A stretch of 64,000 nt of DNA from Streptomyces cyanogenus (GTDB lineage: Bacteria; Actinomycetota; Actinomycetes; Streptomycetales; Streptomycetaceae), in assembly GCF_017526105.1 (NCBI RefSeq), contig NZ_CP071839.1, positions 8,036,001-8,100,000 of the forward strand, given 5' to 3'. Positions 1 through 28,270 of this stretch are shown piece by piece. The notes below the pieces were generated by a model. That model did not search any database and was not told the origin of the DNA. It saw only the letters and a program-made list of their open reading frames with translations. The first letter of the stretch is position 1, and each line of letters begins with the position of its first letter. A program made the position numbers and the translations under genes.

Positions 1-1
1 A

Positions 2-3000
2 GGCGCCGACGACCTGGGCACCCTGGCCGCCGCCTGGCAGCACGTCGTGGACCGCACCCCGGTGCTGCGCACCTCCGTCGCCCTGCGCGGTGTGCCCGTG
101 CCGCTCCAGATCGTCCACCGGGCCGTGCCCCTGCCGGTCACCGAGCACGACTGGAGCGGGCTGCCGGCGGACCGCCACGAGGCCGAGGTGGAGCGGCTGC
201 TCGCCGACGAGCGGGCCCGGGGCCTCGCCCTCGACCGCGCGCCGCTGCTGCGGCTCGCCCTGGTCCGGCTCGGCCCGGACGCGGTCCGCGTGGTGTGGAC
301 CTTCCACCACGTCCTGCTGGACGGCTGGAGCGTCTTCCACGTGCTGTCCGACGTCATGGCCGCGCACGCCGCCCTCGCCCGCGGCGAGCGGCCCCGGCTG
401 CCCGAGCGCCGGCCGTTCGCGGACTACGCCGCCTGGCTGGCCGCCCGCGACACCGGTCCCGCCGAGGAACACTGGCGCGGCGTCCTGGCCGGCCTCGCCG
501 CGCCGACCCCGCTGCCGTACGACCGCCGGCCCGCCCCGGGTGCCACGGCCCGCTCCGGGACCTGGCTGTCCCAACGGCTCGGCGCCGAACAGACCGGTCG
601 GCTGCAGGAGTTCGCCCGCCGGCACCGCCTCACCCTCAACACGCTCGTGCAGGGCGCCTGGGCGCTGCTGCTGGCGCGGTGGAGCGGGCAGCGGGAGGTC
701 TGCTTCGGCACCACCGTCTCCGGGCGGCCCGCCGACCTGCCCGGCGCCGACACCGTCACCGGCCTGTTCATCACCACCCTGCCCGCCCGGACCGCGGTCG
801 ACGGCGACGCCCCCTGCGCCGCCTGGCTGCGCGCGGTACAGGAGGCACGCGCCGAGGACCGCCGGCACGACCACCTGCCCCTCGGCACACTGCACTCCCT
901 CACCGAACTGCCCTCGGACACCTCGCTGTTCGACAGCCTGGTGGTCTTCGAGAACTACCCGGTCGGCGACGCGACCGCGGGCGCGCACGGGCTCGCCCTG
1001 CGCGGTCTGGACGCCCGGGAGGCCACCAACTACCCCCTCACCGTGGTCGTCTCGCCCGGCGACCGGCTGGCCGTCGAACTCGGCTACGACCCGCGGTACT
1101 TCGACGCGGCCACCGCCGCGTCCCTGGCCGCGCAGCTGCTGCACACCCTGCACACGCTGGCCGCCTCCGACGGCACCGCCCGCCTGGACGACCTCGACGT
1201 CCTGCCGCCCGGCGAGCGGGACCGGCTGCTGCACGGCCCCGCCCGCCCGGCGCTCGGCCCGGTGACCCCCGCCCCCCTGCCCGCCCTGGTCGAGGCCGCC
1301 GTCGACCGCGCGCCGACCGCACCCGCGCTCGGCGCGCCCGGCACGCTGCTCACCTTCGCCGAGGTCGAGGCGCGGGCCAACCGGCTGGCGCACCACCTCA
1401 TCGCCCGCGGCGCGGGACCCGGCGACCTCGTCGCGCTGCTGCTGCCCCGCTCGCCGGACATGGTGCTGGCGCAGCTCGCGGTGGCGAAGGCGGGCGCCGC
1501 GTTCCTGCCCGTCGACCCCGCCTATCCCGAGGAGCGGATCGCGTTGATGCTGCGCGACGCCGCCCCCGCCCTCACCCTGGACGCCAAGGAGGTCGCCGGC
1601 CTGCTCGCCGCCCCGCCGGACGACGTACCCGGACACCGGCCCGGTGACGACGACCGGACCCGCCCGCTCGACCTGGACGACCCGGCCTACGTCATCTACA
1701 CCTCCGGCTCCACCGGCACCCCCAAGGGGGTCGTCGTCACCCACCGCGGGCTCGCCGCCTTCTCCGCCGCCGAGGCCGCCCATTACCAGGTCGCGCCGGG
1801 GGACCGGGTGCTGGCCTTCGCCACGCCCAGCTTCGACGCCTCCGTGCTGGAACTGTGCACGTCCCTGCCGCACGGCGCCCGTCTCGTCGTACCCCGGCCC
1901 GGACCGCTGCTCGGCGCCGAACTGGCCGACACCCTGCGGGCCGAGCGGATCACGCACACCCTGCTGCCGCCGGCCGCGCTCGCCACCCTGCCCGCCGGCA
2001 CCCCCGGCACGCTGCCCGACCTGAAGACGCTGATCGTCGGCGCGGACGCGTGCGGCGCCGAACTCGTCGCCCGCTGGGCCCCGCACCACCGCATGGTCAA
2101 CTCCTACGGCCCCACCGAGGCCACCGTCGTCGCCACCTGGTCCGCACCCCTGGCCGCGGACGGCACCGCCCCGCCCATCGGCCGCCCGCTGCCCGCCACC
2201 GGCGCCTACGTCCTCGACGCCCGGCTGCGACCGGTCCCCGACGGCGTCGCCGGTGAACTGTGGCTCGCCGGACCGGCGCTGGCCCGCGGCTACCTCGGCC
2301 GGCCCGGACTGACCGCGGCCCGGTTCCGCGCCGACCCGTTCGGTCCGCCCGGCACCCGCATGTACCGCACCGGCGACCTGGTGCGCCGCGACGGCGGGGG
2401 CGAACTGCACTACCTGGGCCGCACCGACCACCAGCTGAAGCTGCACGGCCACCGCATCGAGGCGGGCGAGGTCGAGGCGACCCTGGTCCGCCACCCGGGT
2501 GTGCTGGACGCCGTGGTGACCGTGCGGGAGGACGAACCGGGCCGACCGCGGCTGGTCGCCCACCTGCTCACGGCCCCCGGCGCGCAGCCGCCCACCCCGG
2601 ACGAGCTGCGGGCGCTGGCCGCCCGCTCGCTGCCCGGCTACATGGTGCCGTCGGCGTTCGCGGTGCTGGACCGCTTCCCGGTCACCGAGAACGGCAAGAC
2701 CGACCGGGCCGCCCTGCCCGCCCCGGCAACGGCCGAGGAGCGGGCACGGCCCGGGTACGTGGCACCCCGCACACCGGCCGAGGAGGCGCTGGCGGCCATC
2801 TGGGAGGAGACCCTCCAGACGGCGGTGGGCGCCGAGGACGACTACTTCCTGCTCGGCGGCGACTCCATGCGCGCCCTGCTCATCGCCTCCCGCGCGAACG
2901 ACGCGTTCGGCGTCACGCTCACCCCCCGCGACGTCCTGCTCTCCCGCACGGTCGCAGCCCTGGCGGAACTCGTCGAGGAACAGGTGCTGAGCGAACTGGA

Positions 3001-3094
3001 GGACGCGGCGTACGGCGACCCCGACGCCGACGGCGACGTGTACGGCCCCGACTCCGAAGACGCCGCGTACGGCGGCCACGACCACGAACGGTGA
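2..3094 (+). CDS. Non-ribosomal peptide synthetase, C-A-T module (5'-truncated by window edge)
   Basis: The open frame is already coding at base 2, inside a condensation domain, so the true start lies upstream and the internal GTG at 47 is not the start. In-window order: condensation domain (active-site HHVLLDG near residue 102, D-residue-accepting subtype), adenylation domain (YTSGSTGTPKG near 567, NSYGPTE near 700, NGKTDR near 898) and carrier domain (LLGGDSM near 951, Ser carrying phosphopantetheine). There is no epimerase or thioesterase. By the usual GrsA alignment the specificity code reads DALLIGSVVK, nearest by memory to a Tyr-type code (DALVTGAVVK), so an aromatic residue is a weak guess. 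The last ~38 residues form an acidic tail with EDAAYG twice, possibly a docking segment. The stop is 13 nt before the next NRPS, so the two are co-transcribed. The subtype implies that the upstream module has an epimerase. Confidence 0.95.
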   Translation, partial: GADDLGTLAAAWQHVVDRTPVLRTSVALRGVPVPLQIVHRAVPLPVTEHDWSGLPADRHEAEVERLLADERARGLALDRAPLLRLALVRLGPDAVRVVWTFHHVLLDGWSVFHVLSDVMAAHAALARGERPRLPERRPFADYAAWLAARDTGPAEEHWRGVLAGLAAPTPLPYDRRPAPGATARSGTWLSQRLGAEQTGRLQEFARRHRLTLNTLVQGAWALLLARWSGQREVCFGTTVSGRPADLPGADTVTGLFITTLPARTAVDGDAPCAAWLRAVQEARAEDRRHDHLPLGTLHSLTELPSDTSLFDSLVVFENYPVGDATAGAHGLALRGLDAREATNYPLTVVVSPGDRLAVELGYDPRYFDAATAASLAAQLLHTLHTLAASDGTARLDDLDVLPPGERDRLLHGPARPALGPVTPAPLPALVEAAVDRAPTAPALGAPGTLLTFAEVEARANRLAHHLIARGAGPGDLVALLLPRSPDMVLAQLAVAKAGAAFLPVDPAYPEERIALMLRDAAPALTLDAKEVAGLLAAPPDDVPGHRPGDDDRTRPLDLDDPAYVIYTSGSTGTPKGVVVTHRGLAAFSAAEAAHYQVAPGDRVLAFATPSFDASVLELCTSLPHGARLVVPRPGPLLGAELADTLRAERITHTLLPPAALATLPAGTPGTLPDLKTLIVGADACGAELVARWAPHHRMVNSYGPTEATVVATWSAPLAADGTAPPIGRPLPATGAYVLDARLRPVPDGVAGELWLAGPALARGYLGRPGLTAARFRADPFGPPGTRMYRTGDLVRRDGGGELHYLGRTDHQLKLHGHRIEAGEVEATLVRHPGVLDAVVTVREDEPGRPRLVAHLLTAPGAQPPTPDELRALAARSLPGYMVPSAFAVLDRFPVTENGKTDRAALPAPATAEERARPGYVAPRTPAEEALAAIWEETLQTAVGAEDDYFLLGGDSMRALLIASRANDAFGVTLTPRDVLLSRTVAALAELVEEQVLSELEDAAYGDPDADGDVYGPDSEDAAYGGHDHER

Positions 3095-3107
3095 GGATCC
3101 GACGACC

Positions 3108-22955
<19,848 letters not shown>

Positions 22956-22993
22956 CGACCGGCCGGCCCGGACCCCGCGCACCACCGCAGGCT

Positions 22994-23020
22994 CCACCGA
23001 CCACCGACCACCGACCACCG
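22994..23020. repeat. Short tandem repeat (CCACCGA, about 3.9 copies) between NRPS and mbtH
   Basis: Three exact copies of the 7-mer CCACCGA plus a six-base partial copy lie in the 96-nt gap after the NRPS stop. The rest of the gap has no hairpin I would call a terminator, so mbtH is probably read through from the NRPS. The repeat may simply be slippage in GC-rich DNA. Confidence 0.8.
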
Positions 23021-23051
23021 CCCACCCGAACGGACCACGAAGGGACACGAC

Positions 23052-23255
23052 ATGGACGAGAACACCCGCTACCAGGTGCTGCGCAACGACGAGGAGCAGT
23101 ACTCGCTCTGGCCGGCCGACATCGAGGTGCCCGCCGGCTGGCAGCCCGTCGGCAAGGAGGGCACCGAGGCCGAGTGCTCCGCCTACGTCGACGAGGTCTG
23201 GACCGACATGCGCCCCAAGAGCCTGCGCGAACGCATGGAGAACGCCGGCGCCTGA
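23052..23255 (+). CDS. mbtH-like: MbtH-like NRPS accessory protein
   Basis: 67 residues, the usual MbtH size. The family signature is present: an early NDEEQYSLWP segment, PAGW in the middle, a Cys followed by AYVDEVWTDMRP, then SLRERM at the end, with the conserved Trp residues that contact the adenylation domain. MbtH proteins bind adenylation domains and are often needed for their solubility or activity. This one lies 96 nt after the giant NRPS on the same strand and probably serves its adenylation domains. The start ATG has an AAGGGA Shine-Dalgarno about 7 nt upstream. Confidence 0.97.
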   Translation: MDENTRYQVLRNDEEQYSLWPADIEVPAGWQPVGKEGTEAECSAYVDEVWTDMRPKSLRERMENAGA

Positions 23256-23387
23256 CCGCCACGGACCCGCCGGGCCGGCGTCGCACACGCCGGCCCGGCC
23301 CCCGCCTCCCCGCCCCCACGTGCCGCCGTCCCGGCGCCCCACCGCCCTCGGCCCGCGCCGCGCCGCATCATTCCCGAGGAGCCCGCC

Positions 23388-23966
23388 ATGACCCCCGTCC
23401 TGCGCACCGAACGCCTGGAGTTCCTCCCCTACCGGCCCGAACACGAGGACGCCTTCGTCACCCTGCTGCGCGACGCGCAGGTGTGCCGCTGGATGGGTCA
23501 GGACCTCGTGCCCGAACCGGAGATCCGCGCCCTCTTCCGCACCGTCCTCACCGAGGTCTACCCCCAGCGCCGCTTCGACGTCTGGGGCCTGTGGCACGCG
23601 GGCGGCTACGTCGGCCACGCCGAGGTGAAGCCGACCGGCAACGTCGACGGCCACGAACTCGTCACCGCGCTCGCCCCCGCCCACTGGGGCCGCGGGCTGG
23701 GCGGCGAAGCCGTCCGCGGCCTCCTCCGCCACGCCGCCGACAACCTCGGCCTCACCGAGGCCTACGGCATGGTCGGCGCCGCGAACACCGCCAGCCTTGC
23801 CATGTGCCACCGCCTCGGCTTCCGACACGTCCGTGACGTCGTCGCCGACGACGGCACGGTGACGAAGCTGCTGGTCATCCCCACGGGGCTGGGTGCGACA
23901 CCGGACGGGGCGGCGGTGGTCGCGGACGGTGCCGGTGGGGTCGTCCGCCGGGAGGAGGCCGTATGA
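23388..23966 (+). CDS. GNAT-family N-acetyltransferase (RimJ/RimL-like)
   Basis: 192 residues with the GNAT layout. An N-terminal LRTERLEFLPYRPEHEDAF strand-helix is typical of RimJ/RimL-type enzymes. The acetyl-CoA-binding stretch WGRGLGGEAVRGLL follows near residue 102, and NTASLAMCHRLGFRHV closes the fold. The enzyme should transfer an acetyl group from acetyl-CoA to an amine, but the substrate is not evident. GAGGAG sits 7 nt before the start. The stop overlaps the start of the exporter gene by 4 nt (ATGA), so the two are translationally coupled. Its place between mbtH and the exporter suggests a role in tailoring or protecting against the peptide (inference), especially if the peptide carries free amino groups. 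A housekeeping acetyltransferase is the alternative. Confidence 0.85.
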   Translation: MTPVLRTERLEFLPYRPEHEDAFVTLLRDAQVCRWMGQDLVPEPEIRALFRTVLTEVYPQRRFDVWGLWHAGGYVGHAEVKPTGNVDGHELVTALAPAHWGRGLGGEAVRGLLRHAADNLGLTEAYGMVGAANTASLAMCHRLGFRHVRDVVADDGTVTKLLVIPTGLGATPDGAAVVADGAGGVVRREEAV

Positions 23967-25213
23967 CGCGGGCGTCGGTCAGCGAGGGGGCGGCCGGGGC
24001 CGCGGGCGGCGAGCGGGCGGGTGGCCTGTGGCGGAACCGGGACTTCACTCTCCTCTGGGCCGGTCAGTGTCTGTCCGATCTGGGCGGTGCCATGGTGGAC
24101 CTCGCGCTGCCGCTGCTGGTGCTGGAGCAGACCGGCTCGCCGGCCCGGGCCGGGCTGGTCGGGACCGTCGGGCTGGTCACCGCCCTGGTGTGCCGGCTGC
24201 CGGCCGGGGTCCTCGCCGACCGTGCCGACCGCCGCCGGCTGATGATCGCCTGCGACGTGCTGCGGCTCGTCGGGTACGCCCTCCTCGGCTGGGCGGTCCT
24301 CACCGGCAGGGCCGGGCTGCCCGTGATCCTCGCGGTGGTGGTCGCCGGCTCCGCCGCCACCGCCGTCTTCTCCACCGCCGAACACGCCTCGGTCCGCAAC
24401 CTGGTCCGCCCCGACCAGCTGGCCTCCGCCGTCGCCCGTAACGAGGCCCGGACCTACGGTGTCTCGCTGGCCGGTCCGCCGCTGGGCGGCCTGCTGTTCG
24501 GGCTCGGCCGGGCCCTGCCCTTCCTCGGCAACACGCTCGGCCTCCTGCTGTCCCTCGTCGCCGTCTGCCGTATCCGCAGCCCCCTTCAGCAGCCCCGGCG
24601 CGAGGGCGCCCCGTCCCTCGGCGCGTCCGCCGTGGAGGGCCTGCGCTTCCTGGTGGGGCACCCGTTCCTGCGCGCCCTGCTGGTGATCGCCGCCCCCCTG
24701 AACATGGCCTTCACCGGCATGATCTTCGCGATGACCCTCGCGCTGCGCCGCGCGGGCGTCTCCCCGGCCCTCGTCGGTCTCGCCGGCGCGATCTTCGCGC
24801 TCGGCGGCCTCCTCGGCGCCCTCGCCGCCCCGGCGCTCCAGCGGCGGCTGCGGCTGCCCGTCCTGATCACGTTGCTGTGCTGGGCGACCGCCGCGCTGAT
24901 GGCGGTCGGCGCGCTCCTGGCCGGCACGGTGGCGGCCGCCGTACCGCTGGCCGCCGCCGTGTTCCTCGGGCCCACGGCGAACGCCGCCCTCTTCGCCCAC
25001 CAGGCCGCCGTCACCCCCGATCACCTCCAGGGACGCGTGGTCGGCGGCGTCCTGCTCGCCGCCGGTTCGGCCGCCGCGCTCGCCCCCGCCCTGGCCGGCG
25101 CACTGCTGGCCCGCTGGAGCCCGGTCCAGGCCACGCTGGTCTTCCCCGCGCTGGTCACGGCCGCCGCGCTGACGGCCACCCTGAGCAGGGGCATCCGGAC
25201 CATGTCCGCCTAG
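23963..25213 (+). CDS. MFS transporter, probable peptide exporter
   Basis: 416 residues with about 12 predicted membrane segments. The N-terminal LWRNRDFTLLWAGQCLSDLG and the loop with ADRADRRRLM after helix 2-3 are typical of the MFS_3 (EntS-like) exporter subgroup. Such transporters use proton motive force to export small molecules, often siderophores or peptides made by neighbouring synthetases. It starts within the acetyltransferase stop (ATGA) behind a strong GGAGGAGG. Being last in the NRPS-mbtH-GNAT string, it most likely exports the peptide or gives self-resistance (inference). The gene ends before a 181-nt spacer with GC-rich inverted repeats, which probably marks the right border of the biosynthetic cluster. 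Confidence 0.88.
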   Translation: MTRASVSEGAAGAAGGERAGGLWRNRDFTLLWAGQCLSDLGGAMVDLALPLLVLEQTGSPARAGLVGTVGLVTALVCRLPAGVLADRADRRRLMIACDVLRLVGYALLGWAVLTGRAGLPVILAVVVAGSAATAVFSTAEHASVRNLVRPDQLASAVARNEARTYGVSLAGPPLGGLLFGLGRALPFLGNTLGLLLSLVAVCRIRSPLQQPRREGAPSLGASAVEGLRFLVGHPFLRALLVIAAPLNMAFTGMIFAMTLALRRAGVSPALVGLAGAIFALGGLLGALAAPALQRRLRLPVLITLLCWATAALMAVGALLAGTVAAAVPLAAAVFLGPTANAALFAHQAAVTPDHLQGRVVGGVLLAAGSAAALAPALAGALLARWSPVQATLVFPALVTAAALTATLSRGIRTMSA

Positions 25214-25332
25214 GCCCGTCCGACGAATCGGCCTGCGCCGTGCGACGCCATGCACGCACTCTCGCCGCACCTGCCCCGGACCGGAGCACGTCCCGTACGA
25301 GGGCCCGGAGCCGGCACTGCGCCGGCCTCCGG

Positions 25333-25347
25333 CCGGGGGACCCCCGG
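25333..25347. terminator. GC-rich inverted repeat after the exporter gene (possible terminator)
   Basis: CCGGGGG-A-CCCCCGG forms a near-perfect palindrome, and CCGGCCTCCGGCCGG lies just before it. No T-run follows, as is common in Streptomyces. It lies between the last cluster gene and the phosphatase gene. The rest of the 25,214-25,394 spacer shows no gene. Confidence 0.4.
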
Positions 25348-25394
25348 AGCTCGCACCTGATGCCGCGCGGCCGCCCTCCGGGCGACGACACGAA

Positions 25395-27914
25395 GTGTCA
25401 GACAGGCCCGGGCCCGCGGTCGCAGGGGCTGCGCAGGCCGCTCATACGCGCTGTAATGGCGAGGTGGTGAGTGAGGGCGCTGCGGTCAGCGGGACGAGAA
25501 CGGCGCCGGAGCGTGCCGAAGTCGCCCTCGCCTCCCTCATGGCATCGCCGGACAGCCCCGACCGGCTCCGCCGCCTCCTCGAACTGGCGCTCGTGTTCGC
25601 CGGGGCGTCCTTCGCCGGGGTCTACACGCCCGGCGACGATCCGCCCCAGCTCTGTCTGGCCGAGTCGGCGGGCCTGCCCCGCACCCTGTACGGCCTGCGG
25701 GACTGCTACCCGGTCACCGGCGGCTTCCCGGTCGCCGAGGTGCACTGCACGGGACGCCCGCGGTGGCTCGGCCCCGCCGAGCTGGCCGGCTGCCCGGACG
25801 CGCGCCGCACCCCGTCCCCGGACTTCTCCATGGCCGTCCTGCCGCTCGGCCGGGCGGGTGCCGGCTGCCTGCTGGCGGTCGGCGAGCACCCCGGCGGCTT
25901 CGGCACCGACGACCGGGCCTGCCTGGAGCTGATCGCCGGCGCGGTCGCCGTACCCGCACCGGCCGCCGCGGGCGAGACCGGCGAGCTGCCGGAGGACGCC
26001 TTCAGCCTGGCCATGGACACCGGCCGGGTCGAGGTCGGCGAGGCCATCCTGCGGCTGTTCGGGATCGGCCGGGACGACTTCGACGGCCGCGTGGAGAGCC
26101 TGCTCGGCCGCGCGGTTCCCGAGGACCTGCCCGCGCTGATGTCCGTGGTCGAGGCCGACCACATGTCCATCGGCGACCGCGAGCTGGAGTTCCGCATCCT
26201 GCAGCCCACCGGCCCGCCCAAGTGGGTGCGGCTGCGCGGCCGGCTGCTGCCCGGTGGTGAGGGCCGTATCGCCCGTCTCGTCGGTACCGTCGCCGACGCC
26301 TCCACGCTGCGCTCCGACGTCACCGACGTGGCCCGGGTGCAGCGCCTGGCCGCCGCCCTCGCCACCGCCGGCACCGTCAAGGACGTCGGCCAGGCCGTCG
26401 TGGCCGCGCTGCGGGGGCCGCTGCAGGCCGACCGGATCGCGCTGGCCGAGCTGGAGAACGACCGGCTGGTCGTCACCGTCCTCGACCCGCCCGAACCCGA
26501 GGCCTGGCCCGAGGTGTGGCGCCACGAATGGCGCACCGAGTGGCCCGACGCGCCGGTGCGTGCCATGCCCACCCTGGCCGCCGCGCTGCGCGAGGGCCGC
26601 CCCCGGATCTGGCCCGCCGGCAGCCCGCTGGAGCCCGCCCTCGCCGAGGTCGGCCCGGGCGGCCTGGCCGTGCTGCCGCTGCCCGCCGGCAGCCGCATGG
26701 CCGGCGCCTGCCTGATCGGCTGGGACCGCCCGCACGAGTTCGCCCCCGACGAGCGCGCCCTGCTCACCGCCTGCGCCGGTCTCGCCGGCCAGGCCCTGCT
26801 GCGCGCCCACGCCTTCGACGCCGAGCACGAACTCGTCGGCATGCTCCAGCGCACCCTGCTGCCCCGCCGCCTGCCCCGGCTGCCCGGTGCGGTCGCCGTC
26901 GCCCGCTACCTGCCCACCACCGCGGGCCTGGAGGTCGGCGGCGACTGGTACGACGTGATCCCGCTCGCCGACAACCACGTCGCCCTCGTCATCGGCGACG
27001 TCCAGGGCCACAACGCGGGCGCCGCCACCCTGATGGGGCAGATGCGCACCGCACTGCGCGCCTACGCCGCCGAGGGCCACTCCCCGGACGTGGTCGTCGC
27101 GCACGCCAACCGGCTGCTGCTGGACATGGAGACCGACCTCTTCGCCACCTGCGCCTACGTCGACGTGGACACGGAGCAGGGCACCGCCTGGTGCGTACGG
27201 GCCGGGCATCTGCAGCCGGTGCTGCGGCACCCCGACGGCACCGCGGAGATCGTGCAGGCCGAGGGCGGCCCGCCGCTCGGGGTACTCGCGCAGGCCGAGT
27301 TCCCGATGACCCCGCTGCGCCTCCAGCCCGGCACCGTCCTCGCGCTGACCACCGACGGCCTGGTGGAGTCATCCGACACCGACCTGGACGCCGGCATGGA
27401 CCGGCTGGCCCGCCGGCTGTCCGCCGCCGACCCCGCCCACCTCGGCCTGGTCGCCGACGCCCTGCTCTCCGGCGCCCACCGCGGCGACGACGTGGCGCTG
27501 CTGCTGGTGCGCTACGACGGCATGGCCGTACGGCCGCTGCGGGAGAGCTGGACGGTGTGGCGGGTGCCCGAGGCGGTCCGGCACGCCCGCCGCTTCACCC
27601 GGCGCACCCTGCGCACCTGGGGCGTGTCCCCGGACACCCTCGACGCGGCCCTGCTGGTCGTCTCGGAACTCGTCACCAACGCGCTGGTGCACACCGGCGG
27701 CCAGGTCCGGCTCGACCTCAGCCTGGTCAACCACCGGCTGCGGCTCGCCGTCGCCGACGCTTCCCCGCGCAGCCCGGTGAAGCCCACCAGCATCGGCTGG
27801 GAGGCGACCGGCGGCCGGGGCATCCTGCTGGTGGAGGCCGTGTCGGCGGCCTGGGGCACGGTCCCGGTGAGCGGCGGCAAGCAGGTCTGGGCGGAGCTCG
27901 TCCCCGACGACTGA
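25395..27914 (+). CDS. Multidomain regulator: GAF-PAS-GAF-SpoIIE (PP2C) phosphatase-HATPase
   Basis: 839 residues. A first GAF-like domain occupies ~40-190, a PAS-like segment ~200-305, a second GAF ~315-475, a SpoIIE-type PP2C phosphatase ~480-700 (EVGGDWYDVI, VIGDVQGHNAGAA, ALTTDGLVE and GDDVALLLV, carrying the metal-binding Asp residues) and a C-terminal histidine-kinase-like ATPase ~715-839 (SELVTNALVHTG, then GGRGILLVEAV). This is a common Streptomyces stress/partner-switching architecture: the phosphatase acts on an anti-sigma-factor antagonist, and the ATPase resembles anti-sigma kinases of the RsbW type. Input ligands are unknown. The start is uncertain: GTG 25395 gives the longest product, but GTG 25464 or 25467 would also keep the first GAF. 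No partner genes lie adjacent. Confidence 0.9.
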   Translation: MSDRPGPAVAGAAQAAHTRCNGEVVSEGAAVSGTRTAPERAEVALASLMASPDSPDRLRRLLELALVFAGASFAGVYTPGDDPPQLCLAESAGLPRTLYGLRDCYPVTGGFPVAEVHCTGRPRWLGPAELAGCPDARRTPSPDFSMAVLPLGRAGAGCLLAVGEHPGGFGTDDRACLELIAGAVAVPAPAAAGETGELPEDAFSLAMDTGRVEVGEAILRLFGIGRDDFDGRVESLLGRAVPEDLPALMSVVEADHMSIGDRELEFRILQPTGPPKWVRLRGRLLPGGEGRIARLVGTVADASTLRSDVTDVARVQRLAAALATAGTVKDVGQAVVAALRGPLQADRIALAELENDRLVVTVLDPPEPEAWPEVWRHEWRTEWPDAPVRAMPTLAAALREGRPRIWPAGSPLEPALAEVGPGGLAVLPLPAGSRMAGACLIGWDRPHEFAPDERALLTACAGLAGQALLRAHAFDAEHELVGMLQRTLLPRRLPRLPGAVAVARYLPTTAGLEVGGDWYDVIPLADNHVALVIGDVQGHNAGAATLMGQMRTALRAYAAEGHSPDVVVAHANRLLLDMETDLFATCAYVDVDTEQGTAWCVRAGHLQPVLRHPDGTAEIVQAEGGPPLGVLAQAEFPMTPLRLQPGTVLALTTDGLVESSDTDLDAGMDRLARRLSAADPAHLGLVADALLSGAHRGDDVALLLVRYDGMAVRPLRESWTVWRVPEAVRHARRFTRRTLRTWGVSPDTLDAALLVVSELVTNALVHTGGQVRLDLSLVNHRLRLAVADASPRSPVKPTSIGWEATGGRGILLVEAVSAAWGTVPVSGGKQVWAELVPDD

Positions 27915-27994
27915 CCCCCACTCGGGTGCGTGGGAGAGCCGTTCAGACAGGCTGGAGAGGCGTGCTCCGGCGTCCGTGCCTAGGGTCGTTTGAT

Positions 27995-28270
27995 GTGGCA
28001 CACACCTTCGAAGAACTGGTGCAGAAGCAGCGCGCGGCCGCAGCGGCCCACACCATGGTCGAGGAACTGCGCGACGCCTACGGCCCGCCGGCCGAGCGGC
28101 GGATGACGGGCGCCCAGTCGGGCACCTACGAGACCGCTCTGCGCGCCTGGCGCGACCTGGCCCGCGACGTGCAGACCGCGGTGAGCGAGTACGCCAAGGA
28201 GACCGGCCGGTCGCGGCGCGAGGTCGAGGCCGAGGTGGAACGGGCGGCCGCGTCCCAGGACGACAGGTGA
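27995..28270 (+). CDS. Conserved small hypothetical protein coupled to qcrB paralogue
   Basis: 91 residues from a GTG start, beginning MAHTFEELVQKQRAA. It is mostly helical and highly charged, with no membrane segment or signal peptide. It resembles small conserved Streptomyces proteins of unknown function (from memory). The sequence suggests a long amphipathic helix (EELVQKQRAAAAAHTMVEEL) and a second one near the C-terminus rich in Arg and Glu, so a coiled coil is possible. Its stop overlaps the GTG of the cytochrome b gene (GTGA), indicating translational coupling. No clear Shine-Dalgarno precedes the GTG, so initiation may be leaderless or weak. Function unknown. Confidence 0.7.
   Translation: MAHTFEELVQKQRAAAAAHTMVEELRDAYGPPAERRMTGAQSGTYETALRAWRDLARDVQTAVSEYAKETGRSRREVEAEVERAAASQDDR

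Noticed and set aside
47..3094. Reading the first gene as a complete 1,015-residue protein starting at GTG 47.
   Set aside because: The frame is open and condensation-domain-like from base 2, and the GTG falls mid-domain, so the gene is cut by the window edge.
23963..25470. Minus-strand open frames opposite the MFS gene.
   Set aside because: Repetitive Gly/Arg/Gln/Ala translation with no domains, while the plus-strand frame has clear membrane helices and a ribosome binding site.
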